Below are positions 1 to 7,733 of a DNA stretch of 64,000 nucleotides, one piece after another. Both the position numbers and the translations under genes were made by a program. The notes under the pieces were generated by a model, which ran no database searches, was not told the DNA's origin, and was given only the letters and a program-made list of their open reading frames with translations. The stretch is from RPQJ01 sp963732415 (GTDB lineage Bacteria > Pseudomonadota > Gammaproteobacteria > Steroidobacterales > Steroidobacteraceae), in assembly GCA_963732415.1 (NCBI GenBank), contig CAVSZK010000016.1, positions 75,201 to 139,200 on the forward strand, given 5' to 3'. Within the stretch, counting starts at the first letter, position 1, and each line of letters starts with the position of its first letter.

Positions 1-150
1 GGCTATCGCCTGTGGCCCGAGGCCGTCGAACTCTGGAACGAAGGGGCATTCCGCGTGCACGATCGCGCCCGATGGACGCGCAGCCTCGCTGCCGACGGCG
101 ATTCTGGCTTCGTTGCCGGCCCATGGGCCGCGACGCGGCTCTATCCCTGA
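1..150 (+). CDS. pdxH: Pyridoxamine 5'-phosphate oxidase, C-terminal end (partial)
   Basis: Frame 1 is open from the window edge to a TGA at 148-150 and encodes the last 49 residues of a protein. The pieces GYRLWPEAVELW, RVHDRARW and a terminal RLYP match the C-terminal signature of PdxH, which in E. coli reads roughly GYRL-P-IEFW, RLHDR and RLAP. PdxH is the FMN-dependent oxidase that makes pyridoxal 5'-phosphate. The start and FMN-binding core lie outside the window. The gene reads directly into the next one with 3 bases between stop and start. Assignment rests on this short tail only. Confidence 0.75.
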   Translation, partial: GYRLWPEAVELWNEGAFRVHDRARWTRSLAADGDSGFVAGPWAATRLYP

Positions 151-153
151 GTC

Positions 154-939
154 GTGGCGGCACGGACCTTCCTCGGCACGGTGCGCCTGGCGCTGCTGTT
201 GGCGGTCCTGGTATTCGTTGCGCTGGGCGCGTGGCTGGACCGCCGGCGCAGCACCGACTGGGACGACACGCTGCGGGTTACGGTGTATCCGGTCCCGGCG
301 GTTACCACGGGTGCGGGTGCGTCATGCAACGCGAGCGTGGACGCGGTAGATTTCGACGATGCGGCTTCGTTCCTGGCACGGGAAGCTGCGGCATACGGCG
401 TCAGCCTCGAGGAGCCGGTGCGCTTTCGCGTATCGCACGCGGCACATGGACCGCCGCCCGCGCTGCCTACGAATCCCGGCCCGCTCGGCATCGTGCTGTG
501 GAGCCTGCGCCTGCGCTACTGGGCCTGGCGCGTGGCAGCCGACGATCCGCTGGCAAACCCGGATGTCCAGGTGTTCGCCGTCTACCAGGAGGGTGACGGC
601 AGGCGCGCGGCGCCGGACTCGACCGGCCTGCGTAAGGGGCTTGTCGCCATCGCACAGATCTTCTGCGGAAACGATGCAGTCGCGACCAATGCCGTGGTCG
701 TCACGCACGAACTGCTGCACACGCTTGGCGCGACCGACAAATACGACCTCCGCACCGGCCAGCCGATCGCGCCCCAGGGACTCGGCGATCCCGGGCAGTC
801 GCCGCTCTACCCGCAGGCCACGGGCGAAATCATGGCCGGTCGCATCGCCACCGGCGCGGGCACGGCGGCGATCCCGGACAGCCTGGACCAGATGACGGTT
901 GGACCGGACACGGCGCGCGAAATCGGTTGGCAGAGATGA
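154..939 (+). CDS. Membrane-anchored metzincin-like putative zinc protease
   Basis: A 261-residue protein with one N-terminal hydrophobic helix (about residues 10-27) followed by a long soluble domain, so probably a signal-anchored periplasmic protein. Residues 185-195 read HELLHTLGATD, which fits the metzincin pattern HExxHxxGxxD with Asp as third zinc ligand, as known from snapalysin. A downstream GEIMAG (Met227) could be the Met-turn. The GTG start at 154 is the first start after the pdxH stop and places the hydrophobic helix at the N-terminus. No clear Shine-Dalgarno is visible, so translational coupling is likely. Its TGA overlaps the ATG of the next gene (ATGA), so the two are co-translated. 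The substrate is unknown. Protease activity is inferred from the motif only. Confidence 0.6.
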   Translation: MAARTFLGTVRLALLLAVLVFVALGAWLDRRRSTDWDDTLRVTVYPVPAVTTGAGASCNASVDAVDFDDAASFLAREAAAYGVSLEEPVRFRVSHAAHGPPPALPTNPGPLGIVLWSLRLRYWAWRVAADDPLANPDVQVFAVYQEGDGRRAAPDSTGLRKGLVAIAQIFCGNDAVATNAVVVTHELLHTLGATDKYDLRTGQPIAPQGLGDPGQSPLYPQATGEIMAGRIATGAGTAAIPDSLDQMTVGPDTAREIGWQR

Positions 940-1718
940 ACGCAAGCACCACGGGCGAGGTCCTGGCCTGCACCGATCTTACGGTGAGCGTGCCAGGACG
1001 CACACTCGTCGAGCACTTCGACGCGACCTTTCGTCCCGGGCACATGATTGCGGTGCTCGGTCGCAATGGGGCCGGCAAGAGTTCGCTGCTGCACGTGCTT
1101 GCCGGGCTCCGGGCACCCGCTGGCGGCGAAATCCTGTGGCGCGGCCGTGGACTGCAGGACTGGCCGCGGCGGGACCTGGCGCGCGATGTCGGGTTTCTCG
1201 CGCAGGCCAGCGAGGATCCCTTCCCGGGATCGGTGCTGGATACGGCGCTGGTGGGGCGACACCCGCACATCGGGTTCTGGCAGTGGGAGACCGAGGCCGA
1301 CCGGGACGTCGCGCGCAGTTGCCTGGACGCAGTGGACCTCGCGGGTTTCGAGCAACGCGAGGTCGAGACGCTGTCGGGAGGCGAACGCCGGCGGCTCGCG
1401 ATCGCCGCGACACTCACGCAGCAACCCCGCGTCTACATTCTCGACGAGCCGGTCCAGCAGCTCGACCCGCTGCACCAGCTCGAAGTACTGCGCCTGTTCC
1501 GGGCGTGCGCCGACGCCGGTGCCTGCGTCATCATGAGCCTGCACGACCCCGGCATAGCCGCCTTCTACGCCGATGAGTCACTGTTGTTGTTCGGCGACGG
1601 GCGCTGGCTGAAGGGTGCAACGGCCGAGGTTCTCGGCGAGGAATCGATCGGCGCGCTGTACGGCGTGACCGTTCGTGAACTGCGCTGGGACGGTGGCCGC
1701 ACCTTCGTTCCTGCCTGA
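936..1718 (+). CDS. ABC transporter ATP-binding protein, cobalamin/Fe-siderophore (BtuD/FecE) type
   Basis: A 260-residue ATPase with Walker A GRNGAGKSS, signature LSGGERRR, Walker B YILDEP and the H-loop MSLHD. The stretch GRHPHIGFWQWE and the overall length resemble ATPases of vitamin B12 and ferric-siderophore importers (BtuD, FecE, HmuV). It would power a FecCD-type permease, none of which is in the window. The ATG at 936 overlaps the stop of the metzincin-like gene. An in-frame TTG at 927 is a weaker alternative. A btuF-like binding protein and a B12-regulated btuB lie 11-14 kb away, so cobalamin is a plausible substrate. That link is inference. Confidence 0.75.
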   Translation: MNASTTGEVLACTDLTVSVPGRTLVEHFDATFRPGHMIAVLGRNGAGKSSLLHVLAGLRAPAGGEILWRGRGLQDWPRRDLARDVGFLAQASEDPFPGSVLDTALVGRHPHIGFWQWETEADRDVARSCLDAVDLAGFEQREVETLSGGERRRLAIAATLTQQPRVYILDEPVQQLDPLHQLEVLRLFRACADAGACVIMSLHDPGIAAFYADESLLLFGDGRWLKGATAEVLGEESIGALYGVTVRELRWDGGRTFVPA

Positions 1719-1766
1719 TTTCAACGCACGATTCGCCCGCGAGCCCGATTCCGCCCGCGGACAGCG

Positions 1767-2510
1767 TCAATGCGCCTTGCTTGCTGCGCGTTGCGGGAAG
1801 ACGACGATGCAGGCGGCGATGAAGCCCAGCAGCACCAGCGATGCCGTATACCGACTGAGCGCCAGGCCACCCGCGCTGACGGGCTTGTCGAGGAAGTCCC
1901 CTACTACGGCGCCAAGCGGCCGCGTCAGCACGAACGCCACCCAGAACAGGATCGTCCGTGAAATACCGGTCTGGTAGTACGCCACGACGACCAGCGCCAG
2001 CAGTCCGCTGAACAAGGCGGCGCCACCGGCGTAGCCGAGCCCTGCAGTGTCCGCCGTCCAGTCTCCCAGCGCAGTGCCCAGCGTCTGGGAAAACATGATC
2101 GTGACCCAGTAGAAGGCCTCGGACGCCGGCGAGCTCACCGTGTCGACCGCAATCGAGCCCAGCGCCCGATACCACGTCAACAGCGACACCAGCAGCAGCG
2201 CCGACAGCAAGGCCGCACCACCCGCGTATCCGATTCCGAGCGACCGGTCGGCAAAGTCCGCCAGCGTGGTGCCAACCGTCGTCGAGGCTATGATCGCCGC
2301 CCAGTACAGAAACGGCCGGAACTCCCTGGCGGCGATCTGGACGGCGACGGCGGCGACGAAAATCACCGCGAAGATCACCGTACTGACCAGGTAGCCGAGA
2401 TCCAGCGACATCGACAGCGCGTCGCCTGCGGTCTCCCCGAACGTGGTGGCGGCGACCTTGATGATCCAGAAGAGGAGCGTGACCTCCGGGACCTTGCTCA
2501 GGTCGCGCAC
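1767..2510 (-). CDS. DUF347-repeat membrane protein (COG4705 type)
   Basis: A polytopic membrane protein of about 247 residues built from tandem repeats. The motifs KVPEVTLLFWIIK, TFGETAGDALS, TVGTTLADF, TLGTALGDW and PLGAVVGDF recur with the G-(D/E)-x-x spacing of DUF347. I chose the GTG at 2510 because it overlaps the chorismate mutase stop (TAGTG) and gives an N-terminus just before the first repeat. An upstream ATG at 2573 would bury 21 codons inside the neighbour. It is the last gene of the cmoA-chorismate mutase run. Function is unknown. Co-translation suggests it may serve the same metabolite or tRNA-modification theme, but nothing in the sequence proves that. Confidence 0.75.
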   Translation of the reverse strand: MRDLSKVPEVTLLFWIIKVAATTFGETAGDALSMSLDLGYLVSTVIFAVIFVAAVAVQIAAREFRPFLYWAAIIASTTVGTTLADFADRSLGIGYAGGAALLSALLLVSLLTWYRALGSIAVDTVSSPASEAFYWVTIMFSQTLGTALGDWTADTAGLGYAGGAALFSGLLALVVVAYYQTGISRTILFWVAFVLTRPLGAVVGDFLDKPVSAGGLALSRYTASLVLLGFIAACIVVFPQRAASKAH

Positions 2511-2809
2511 TACCTGGCTAGTCCGCGCGAGATCTCCAGCAGCAGGCGGAAGATGCGCTCCACGCCACTCCACTCGTGGGGTCCGCGATGCATGCGGCGC
2601 AGGCGTTCGAGCACCTGCCGCTCGCGCGCCTCGTCGAGCACCGGCACGCCCGCGGACTGCTTCAATGCCAGGATGTGCTGGACGGTGCGGCCGCGTTCAT
2701 CGATCAGCTGAAGGATGCCGCGGTCCAGTTCGTCGATCCTGGCGCGCAGCGCGGGGAGCTCATCGAGCTCCGGGGCGCGACTCGTTTCCACGTGCAATGC
2801 ATTTGCCAT
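2510..2809 (-). CDS. Free-standing chorismate mutase, AroQ class
   Basis: A roughly 99-residue all-helical protein with the AroQ pattern: LRARIDELDRGILQLIDER, then ILALKQ, then DEARERQVLERLR. It has no fused prephenate dehydratase or dehydrogenase domain. AroQ mutases convert chorismate to prephenate. The ATG at 2809 is preferred. A GTG at 2815 sits one base from the cmoA stop. The gene lies directly downstream of cmoA and overlaps the DUF347 gene. CmoA consumes prephenate to make carboxy-SAM, so this enzyme may supply prephenate locally. The family call is firm; the dedicated role is inference. Confidence 0.85.
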   Translation of the reverse strand: MANALHVETSRAPELDELPALRARIDELDRGILQLIDERGRTVQHILALKQSAGVPVLDEARERQVLERLRRMHRGPHEWSGVERIFRLLLEISRGLAR

Positions 2810-2816
2810 GTTCACG

Positions 2817-3554
2817 TCACTTGATCGCGACGATGCCGCAGAAGTTGTACCACTTGAAGAACACGTCCACGTAGCGGAAGCCGGCCCGCAGCAGCAGCTC
2901 GCGGTTCTCGAGCAGCTTGTACGGAATCAGCACGTTCTCCAGCGCTTCGCGCTTCTGCGCGATCTCGGTTTCCGAGTAGCCGTTGCGCCGCTTGTAGTCG
3001 TAGTAGTGCTTGATGAACAGGCGATTGAAATGCGAGTCCTCGCCGAGCACCTTCTCGACCAGGATCAGGCCGCCATTCTCGCGCAGCCCCTTGTAGATGT
3101 CGGCGACCAGCTTCTCGCGATGCAGCGGGCGCAGGAACTGCAGCGTCAGCACCATCAGCGCCAGCGACGCGTCCTTCATGTCGATGCCCGCATGCAGGTC
3201 GACGCACTCCAGGGCCACGTCGCGCTTGACGCCGCTCGCACGGAGTTTCTCCTCGCACTTCACGAGCATGTCCTTCGAATCGTCCACGCCCACGAAGTTG
3301 ACGCCTTCCGGCAGCGCGCGATCGAGCATCAGCATCGTGGTGCCGGTCGAACAGCCGAGGTCGTAGACGTTGCTGCCCGGCACCACGATGTCCTGGGCCA
3401 GCTCCGCGACCATGCGCTGGATCTCGCCGTAGAACGGCACCGAACGCGAGAGCATGTCGTCGAATACCTGCGCGACTTCCGCGCCGAATCGAAAGTCCGC
3501 GATGGCTTCGCGTGGCTCGGCGAACACCTTGTCCTGGGCTGTCGTGATCGTCAT
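2817..3554 (-). CDS. cmoA: Carboxy-S-adenosyl-L-methionine synthase
   Basis: A 245-residue SAM-binding protein colinear with E. coli CmoA (247 residues). It carries the Rossmann motif VYDLGCSTG, the conserved TLQFL, the FKR/YKR-NGYSE segment and EIAQKR. The last contains the Arg (R202 here) matching E. coli Arg199, which binds the carboxylate of carboxy-SAM. CmoA turns SAM and prephenate into carboxy-SAM and phenylpyruvate for the wobble uridine modification cmo5U34 of tRNA. ATG 3554 is chosen because it has a good purine-rich site (AAGGGGA) and begins at the family's usual N-terminus. No cmoB is nearby. The gene heads a tight run with chorismate mutase and DUF347. Confidence 0.88.
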   Translation of the reverse strand: MTITTAQDKVFAEPREAIADFRFGAEVAQVFDDMLSRSVPFYGEIQRMVAELAQDIVVPGSNVYDLGCSTGTTMLMLDRALPEGVNFVGVDDSKDMLVKCEEKLRASGVKRDVALECVDLHAGIDMKDASLALMVLTLQFLRPLHREKLVADIYKGLRENGGLILVEKVLGEDSHFNRLFIKHYYDYKRRNGYSETEIAQKREALENVLIPYKLLENRELLLRAGFRYVDVFFKWYNFCGIVAIK

Positions 3555-3691
3555 TGCGTAATCCCCTTGCGGGCGGAAGTCCCGCCCGTCATTGCAGCGA
3601 CACAGCATGGCTGCCTGGTGCGTCGGAAATCGTTAGCGACCCGTTAATTTTCCGTTAGTCCGGGCTGGCGCGCGCTGCCGCGGCTCCGCCA

Positions 3692-3707
3692 GGCCCGGCG
3701 CCGGGCC
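3692..3707 (-). terminator. GC-rich palindrome after the response regulator, possible terminator
   Basis: A perfect 16-bp palindrome (GGCCCG-GCGC-CGGGCC) lies 25 bases past the stop of the response regulator gene and before cmoA. It could fold into a short hairpin ending the 8963-to-3732 transcript. There is no T-tract, so rho-independent termination is doubtful. Confidence 0.3.
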
Positions 3708-3731
3708 CGCCATGCCAGGCGCGGCGAATGC

Positions 3732-4415
3732 TCAGCGCGGACCGGCGTCGTTCGCGAGCCGGTAGCCGACCCCGTGGATGGTATGCAGCAGGCGTGGCGA
3801 GCCGGGCGGCTCTACGGCCTGGCGCAGCAGGTGTATGTGCGCCCGCAGGGCTGCGTCCGACGCGGGCGGCGCCTCGCCCCACAACAGCTCCACCAGTTGC
3901 TCGCGTGACACGACGCTCGGCGAGGCCCGCATCAGCAGTTCGAGGATGCGCAGCCCGGAGGGCGTCAGGCTGCACTTGATCCCGCCGCGGGCCACCGCCA
4001 GCGTGTCCACGTCGAGCACCAGGTCGTCCACGCTGAGCGACACGCCACACGCCCGCCCGCGCCTGACGATTGCCGCGAGGCGCGCGGACAGTTCCTTCAG
4101 CGAGAAGGGCTTGCTCATGTAGTCGTCGGCGCCCGCCTCGAACCCGGCCAGCACGTCCGACTCGAGGTCGCGAGCCGTCAGCATCAGCACCGGCGTGTTC
4201 TGCCGTGCTTCGGTGCGCAGCCAGCGGCAGACGTCGAGTCCGCTCATGCCGGGAAGCCCCACGTCGAGCACGATGGCGTCGTACCGGTTCGTCGAACACA
4301 GGCGGCACGCAAGCGACCCGTCGATTGCGTAGTCCACCTGGTGTCCGGCGGACTCGAGGTACTCGCCCAGTTCCGCAGCCAGCTCCCGATTGTCTTCGAC
4401 CAGCAGGATGAGCAT
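3732..4415 (-). CDS. OmpR/PhoB-family response regulator, orphan
   Basis: A 227-residue two-domain regulator. The receiver domain (about 1-120) has the acidic pair in LLVEDN, the phospho-acceptor Asp in IVLDVGLPG and the conserved Lys in MSKPF. The C-terminal winged helix (about 128-224) has SLTPSGLRILELL, SREQLVELLWG and the wing HTIHGVGYRL. No sensor kinase gene is adjacent, which is unusual for this family. It lies 53 bp after a small membrane protein on the same strand, so it may be the last gene of the peroxidase-porin-FMN operon and sense a redox or metal signal. That link is inferred from position. Confidence 0.9.
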   Translation of the reverse strand: MLILLVEDNRELAAELGEYLESAGHQVDYAIDGSLACRLCSTNRYDAIVLDVGLPGMSGLDVCRWLRTEARQNTPVLMLTARDLESDVLAGFEAGADDYMSKPFSLKELSARLAAIVRRGRACGVSLSVDDLVLDVDTLAVARGGIKCSLTPSGLRILELLMRASPSVVSREQLVELLWGEAPPASDAALRAHIHLLRQAVEPPGSPRLLHTIHGVGYRLANDAGPR

Positions 4416-4468
4416 GGGCGGAGTCTAGCGCGCCGGGACGCCGGCGCACGCAGTCCGTCAAGGCCGGT

Positions 4469-4930
4469 TCACCGGTGCCGTGCCGTGGTCGTCCTCCGGT
4501 GAACCAGTACCAGCATTGCGAGCACGAGTCCTGCGACCCAGTGCACGACGCTCCACGCGGGCCGCGACGACTCGTCGGCCAGGTAATAGAGGCCAAACCC
4601 GGTCACCGCCAGGACCGCCAACAGGCCGAGCTGTGACACCCCGGTTACCAGGCCACTGCTGCGCCGGAGTCGAGGCGCGACGTGCATCGGCAGCCACGCG
4701 CCAACCGCGATCAGTGACAGCATGGCTATTCCGCCATGTATCGCAAGCACGCGCGCTGCCCAGGACGGCAACTGGCGACCGAACTCAGTCTCGCTGACGA
4801 AGACATAGCGGGCCATCAGCCACGCGACGCCGCTGAGGGTAAGTCCGATGATCACCCACTCGACGGCCTGGCGCCAGCGATTGACCGGGACTGTCGGCGA
4901 GGCGGCGGGTGCGGAATCCTCAGGCAGCAT
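4469..4930 (-). CDS. Small four-helix membrane protein, DUF4405/cytochrome b-like
   Basis: A protein of about 153 residues with four predicted transmembrane segments (roughly 23-43, 60-80, 93-113 and 125-143). Histidines lie near helix ends (H65, H83, H130, H145), which could bind haem as in small b-type cytochromes. The ATG at 4930 overlaps the end of apbE by 11 bases, indicating co-translation. Longer in-frame starts would lie deep inside apbE. Such DUF4405-like proteins often sit beside FMN-binding and ApbE genes, where they could pass electrons across the membrane. The haem role is inference. Confidence 0.6.
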   Translation of the reverse strand: MLPEDSAPAASPTVPVNRWRQAVEWVIIGLTLSGVAWLMARYVFVSETEFGRQLPSWAARVLAIHGGIAMLSLIAVGAWLPMHVAPRLRRSSGLVTGVSQLGLLAVLAVTGFGLYYLADESSRPAWSVVHWVAGLVLAMLVLVHRRTTTARHR

Positions 4931-5813
4931 CGAGCGCCACGATGGGGGGGACCCCGAGGCACTGCATGCGCAACTCACCGGCGGTTTCCCGCAGCATCCA
5001 TGCACTGGCGCGGTAACGATCCAGCATGTGGTCGGCAAATTCCGGGTCGACCGCCACGATCTTGGTCAATGCATCTGCGGCCGCGCAGGTCGGCGCCGCA
5101 ACGCTGACAGTCATCGTGGGCAGTACTCGTTTGCCGGGCCTGCGGTCGTCGATGCCGGTGCCGGCAAGTTCTGGTCCGCCTCTCGGCAGGACGCCCGCCT
5201 GCGAACTTGCGAACGCACCGGACTCCAGCCGCCCGAGATTGACGAGCGCGCCGGCCCCGCAGGGGACACGCACCCACAACGGCGCGGTCGAACCACCGCA
5301 GGTCCGCAGGTCACCGCCGGCATTGACGGTGGCGACCAGGGCGCGGGACTCGAGAATCGAAATGGCCCGGTCCACCGCATAGCCCTTGGCGATTCCGTCG
5401 AGATCAAGCTCGGCGCGGCGCAGGATCCGTACGGCGTCCGGACCGGCGATGGACCACGCCGGTCCCGGCCGCTCGCGCCGGCGCACGCCTATGCCAGGCT
5501 CCCGGCGCTCGATGTCGAACCGACCCTCGGACTCACGCTGCAATTCGAGCGCGACGTACAGCACCTCGGCCGTGCGCGGGTCAACTTTCACGGTCTCGCC
5601 CACCGCGGCGACGCCCAGCGCGACCATGTCCTTGCCGTGCTGCTGCCGGCTCATCAGGCGATGGATCGTTTCGACCTCGTCGAATGCGACATCGAGTGCA
5701 GACATCACCTGCCATCTCGACTGGCCCGCGCACTCGATCCTGATCTCGACCAACGTGCCGAGCCAGGGTTGCGCTCTCGCGACGTGGCTACGACTGTGAC
5801 TGGAGTCGTGCAT
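4920..5813 (-). CDS. apbE: FAD:protein FMN transferase
   Basis: A 297-residue ApbE-family protein. It has the N-terminal LGTLVEIRI strand, the DLDGIAKGYAVDRA motif, NAGGDLR, and the C-terminal metal-site region around CAAADALTKI. ApbE moves FMN from FAD to a Thr/Ser of a client protein. The client here is very likely the product of the gene just upstream, which has an SGAT site. The start at 5813 overlaps that gene by 26 bases. Most ApbE proteins carry an export or lipoprotein signal, but this one has no hydrophobic N-terminal stretch. It is either cytoplasmic or exported in another way. The family call is firm. Confidence 0.9.
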   Translation of the reverse strand: MHDSSHSRSHVARAQPWLGTLVEIRIECAGQSRWQVMSALDVAFDEVETIHRLMSRQQHGKDMVALGVAAVGETVKVDPRTAEVLYVALELQRESEGRFDIERREPGIGVRRRERPGPAWSIAGPDAVRILRRAELDLDGIAKGYAVDRAISILESRALVATVNAGGDLRTCGGSTAPLWVRVPCGAGALVNLGRLESGAFASSQAGVLPRGGPELAGTGIDDRRPGKRVLPTMTVSVAAPTCAAADALTKIVAVDPEFADHMLDRYRASAWMLRETAGELRMQCLGVPPIVALDAA

Positions 5814-6342
5814 GGTGTATGGCCAGCAGCCTGCGCACGCCCTGCGTCACGTGCCTGCAGGACAGCGTGGCACCGCTGATGTTCTTGATGTCGCGATCGA
5901 GTTGCAGCGTGCTGCCGTCGCGCTTGCCGGCGAATTGCGCGAGCCAGCGCTTGTTGCGGACCTCGTAGCCGTGTGTCTCGCGATACTCGAGAATCTCGAC
6001 CCTCAGCACCTCGCCATCCGGAGCGACCGCAGCCGCGTAGGTGATGTAGAGCTGCTTGCCCAGCACTTCGTCCACGTACACGTAGCCGAGGGTCTCGCCT
6101 GCGGCACTTGCGATCCAGGCGCGTGGCTCGCGCGCCGCCACCGGCGCCGGGGCCTCGCGGTCGATGGCGCTCCACTCCGCGGCCTGCAGCGTGACGCGCG
6201 CCGGAGCAAATTTGTCCGCGCCAGGAAACGCAAGCTGCATGGCCTGTTCCACGGTCATGTACTGCGCCGCGTAGGCCGGCGCCGGGACCGCCAGCACCGC
6301 AAGCGGTACCAGCGACCAGGTCTGCGTGATGAAACGGGCCAC
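5788..6342 (-). CDS. Secreted FMN-binding domain protein (covalent flavin carrier)
   Basis: A 184-residue protein with a signal peptide (hydrophobic 8-24, cut near AYAAQ) followed by an FMN-binding domain of the RnfG/NqrC type. Residues 156-159 read SGAT, the flavinylation motif, so Thr159 is the expected attachment site for FMN via phosphodiester bond. The neighbour apbE encodes the enzyme that performs this step. It would act as a periplasmic one-electron carrier between the small membrane protein (4469-4930) and an outer partner such as the haem peroxidase upstream. There is an 8-bp gap from the porin gene. Partners are inferred from the operon. Confidence 0.85.
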   Translation of the reverse strand: MARFITQTWSLVPLAVLAVPAPAYAAQYMTVEQAMQLAFPGADKFAPARVTLQAAEWSAIDREAPAPVAAREPRAWIASAAGETLGYVYVDEVLGKQLYITYAAAVAPDGEVLRVEILEYRETHGYEVRNKRWLAQFAGKRDGSTLQLDRDIKNISGATLSCRHVTQGVRRLLAIHHARLQSQS

Positions 6343-6350
6343 TGCGGCGC

Positions 6351-7712
6351 TCAGTACATGTAGCCCACGCCGAGGTTGAAGCGGTCCACGTAACCCAGCG
6401 CGGCATTCGCCGAATCGTAGAACTGGTAGTCGAGCTTGAACACGACATTCGGGTTCAGGTACAGGCTGGCCCCAAGCGTGCTCACCTTTTCGGTCTCCAG
6501 CGGCTTCGGCGTCAGCCCCTGGCCGATATTCGCGTACTCTGCTCCTGTATTGACCAGTTCGTATCGCGCAAACGGTTCGAACTGCATCGAGCGGATGGAC
6601 CAGCCACGGTAGGCCACCTGCCCGTACCCGCCCCAGAAGCGCTCCGGAACCAGCGTCGGGTTTCCGATATAGGTACGGTTCAGGTTCGCGGTGTCCGTCA
6701 GGTAGCCTTCGGCGTACAGCGCCGTCAACTGCCAGTTACCGGGCTCCCATCGTGCGTAGGCACTCCACAGTGTGGCCTGCGAATCGCTGGCGGGAAAGTT
6801 CTCCTGGTCCTGGCCTGCACCGCCGGTGAACACCGCTGCGCCCAGCGCAAGGCCCGGCACCCCCGTGTATCTCACCGAACCGAATACCGAGAGGTCGTTC
6901 GCCACTGCGAGCGACATTTCCTGGTGAATGCTGCCGAGCGGCGATTCCTGGCCGTCGATGCTGGTCGGATCCCAGTTCGACAGGTTGAATCCGGTCGTCA
7001 CGCCCAGGCCCCAGTTGAGGCCGCTGTCGGTGTTGCCGAGCAACGCCAGGCCGCCTTCGCGCCAGGTCGACGGAATGATCGCGGTCTCGGTGAGCGGCCG
7101 GAACACGCCGAAAAAGGTCGGCGGCTCGTGACGTTCGTTGATGATGCCCATCGGGATCAGGAACAGGCCCGCCTGCAGTTGCATCGAGTCGCCGATTTCA
7201 CGGGAGATGTAGGCTTGCTCGATCGCCGCCTCACCCGAGTCATCCGCCGACGCGATCGCATGCTCCCATTCGGCCTCGACCTCGAGCCGGGTCTTGTCGT
7301 CGAAGCGGTAGCCGAAACCCAGCACGACCCGAGCCAGGTCGGCGATCGCGTCGTCCGGTCCTTCGGAGGGGCGTGTGTAGATCGCTTCGCCGTAGCCAGT
7401 AAACGTCAGCGGCGACGCCTCGTGGGCACGCATCGCCGGCGCATCCGTCCCTGCGGGCGCTACCGGAGCCGGCAACGCGGAAAGCTGCGGCTGCCAGTGC
7501 ATCGGCCCCGGTGAGGGCGCCGGCGTTTGTGTCGGCGGCGTCGCCAGCGCCTGGGCAGCGCGAAGCTGCTCGACTTCTTCGCGCAGCGACCGCACCTCCG
7601 CGACCAGGTCGCGGACCTGGGCCTCCAGCGGGGCCTCGTCTGCATGCGCGGCCGCGCCGCAGGCCAGAGCCAGGGCCACGGTGACGATGAGGGCAGGTGA
7701 TTCGAGTCGCAT
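6351..7712 (-). CDS. Outer-membrane porin with N-terminal coiled coil
   Basis: A 453-residue protein with a signal peptide ending near AAAHADEA. A short heptad segment follows (about residues 30-55, QVRDLVAEVRSLREEVEQLR), then a proline-rich linker. A beta-barrel domain starts at FTGYGEAIY and ends in an aromatic C-terminus (GVGYMY). The N-terminal coil plus barrel resembles OprO/P-like or DcaP-like porins. ATG 7712 follows a GGAG at good spacing; TTG 7715 is less likely. It sits 21 bp after the peroxidase gene. The substrate is unknown. The Fur-box-like site upstream of the run suggests metal or haem acquisition. Confidence 0.8.
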   Translation of the reverse strand: MRLESPALIVTVALALACGAAAHADEAPLEAQVRDLVAEVRSLREEVEQLRAAQALATPPTQTPAPSPGPMHWQPQLSALPAPVAPAGTDAPAMRAHEASPLTFTGYGEAIYTRPSEGPDDAIADLARVVLGFGYRFDDKTRLEVEAEWEHAIASADDSGEAAIEQAYISREIGDSMQLQAGLFLIPMGIINERHEPPTFFGVFRPLTETAIIPSTWREGGLALLGNTDSGLNWGLGVTTGFNLSNWDPTSIDGQESPLGSIHQEMSLAVANDLSVFGSVRYTGVPGLALGAAVFTGGAGQDQENFPASDSQATLWSAYARWEPGNWQLTALYAEGYLTDTANLNRTYIGNPTLVPERFWGGYGQVAYRGWSIRSMQFEPFARYELVNTGAEYANIGQGLTPKPLETEKVSTLGASLYLNPNVVFKLDYQFYDSANAALGYVDRFNLGVGYMY

Positions 7713-7733
7713 CAAGTTGCTCCTGTTGCAGCG

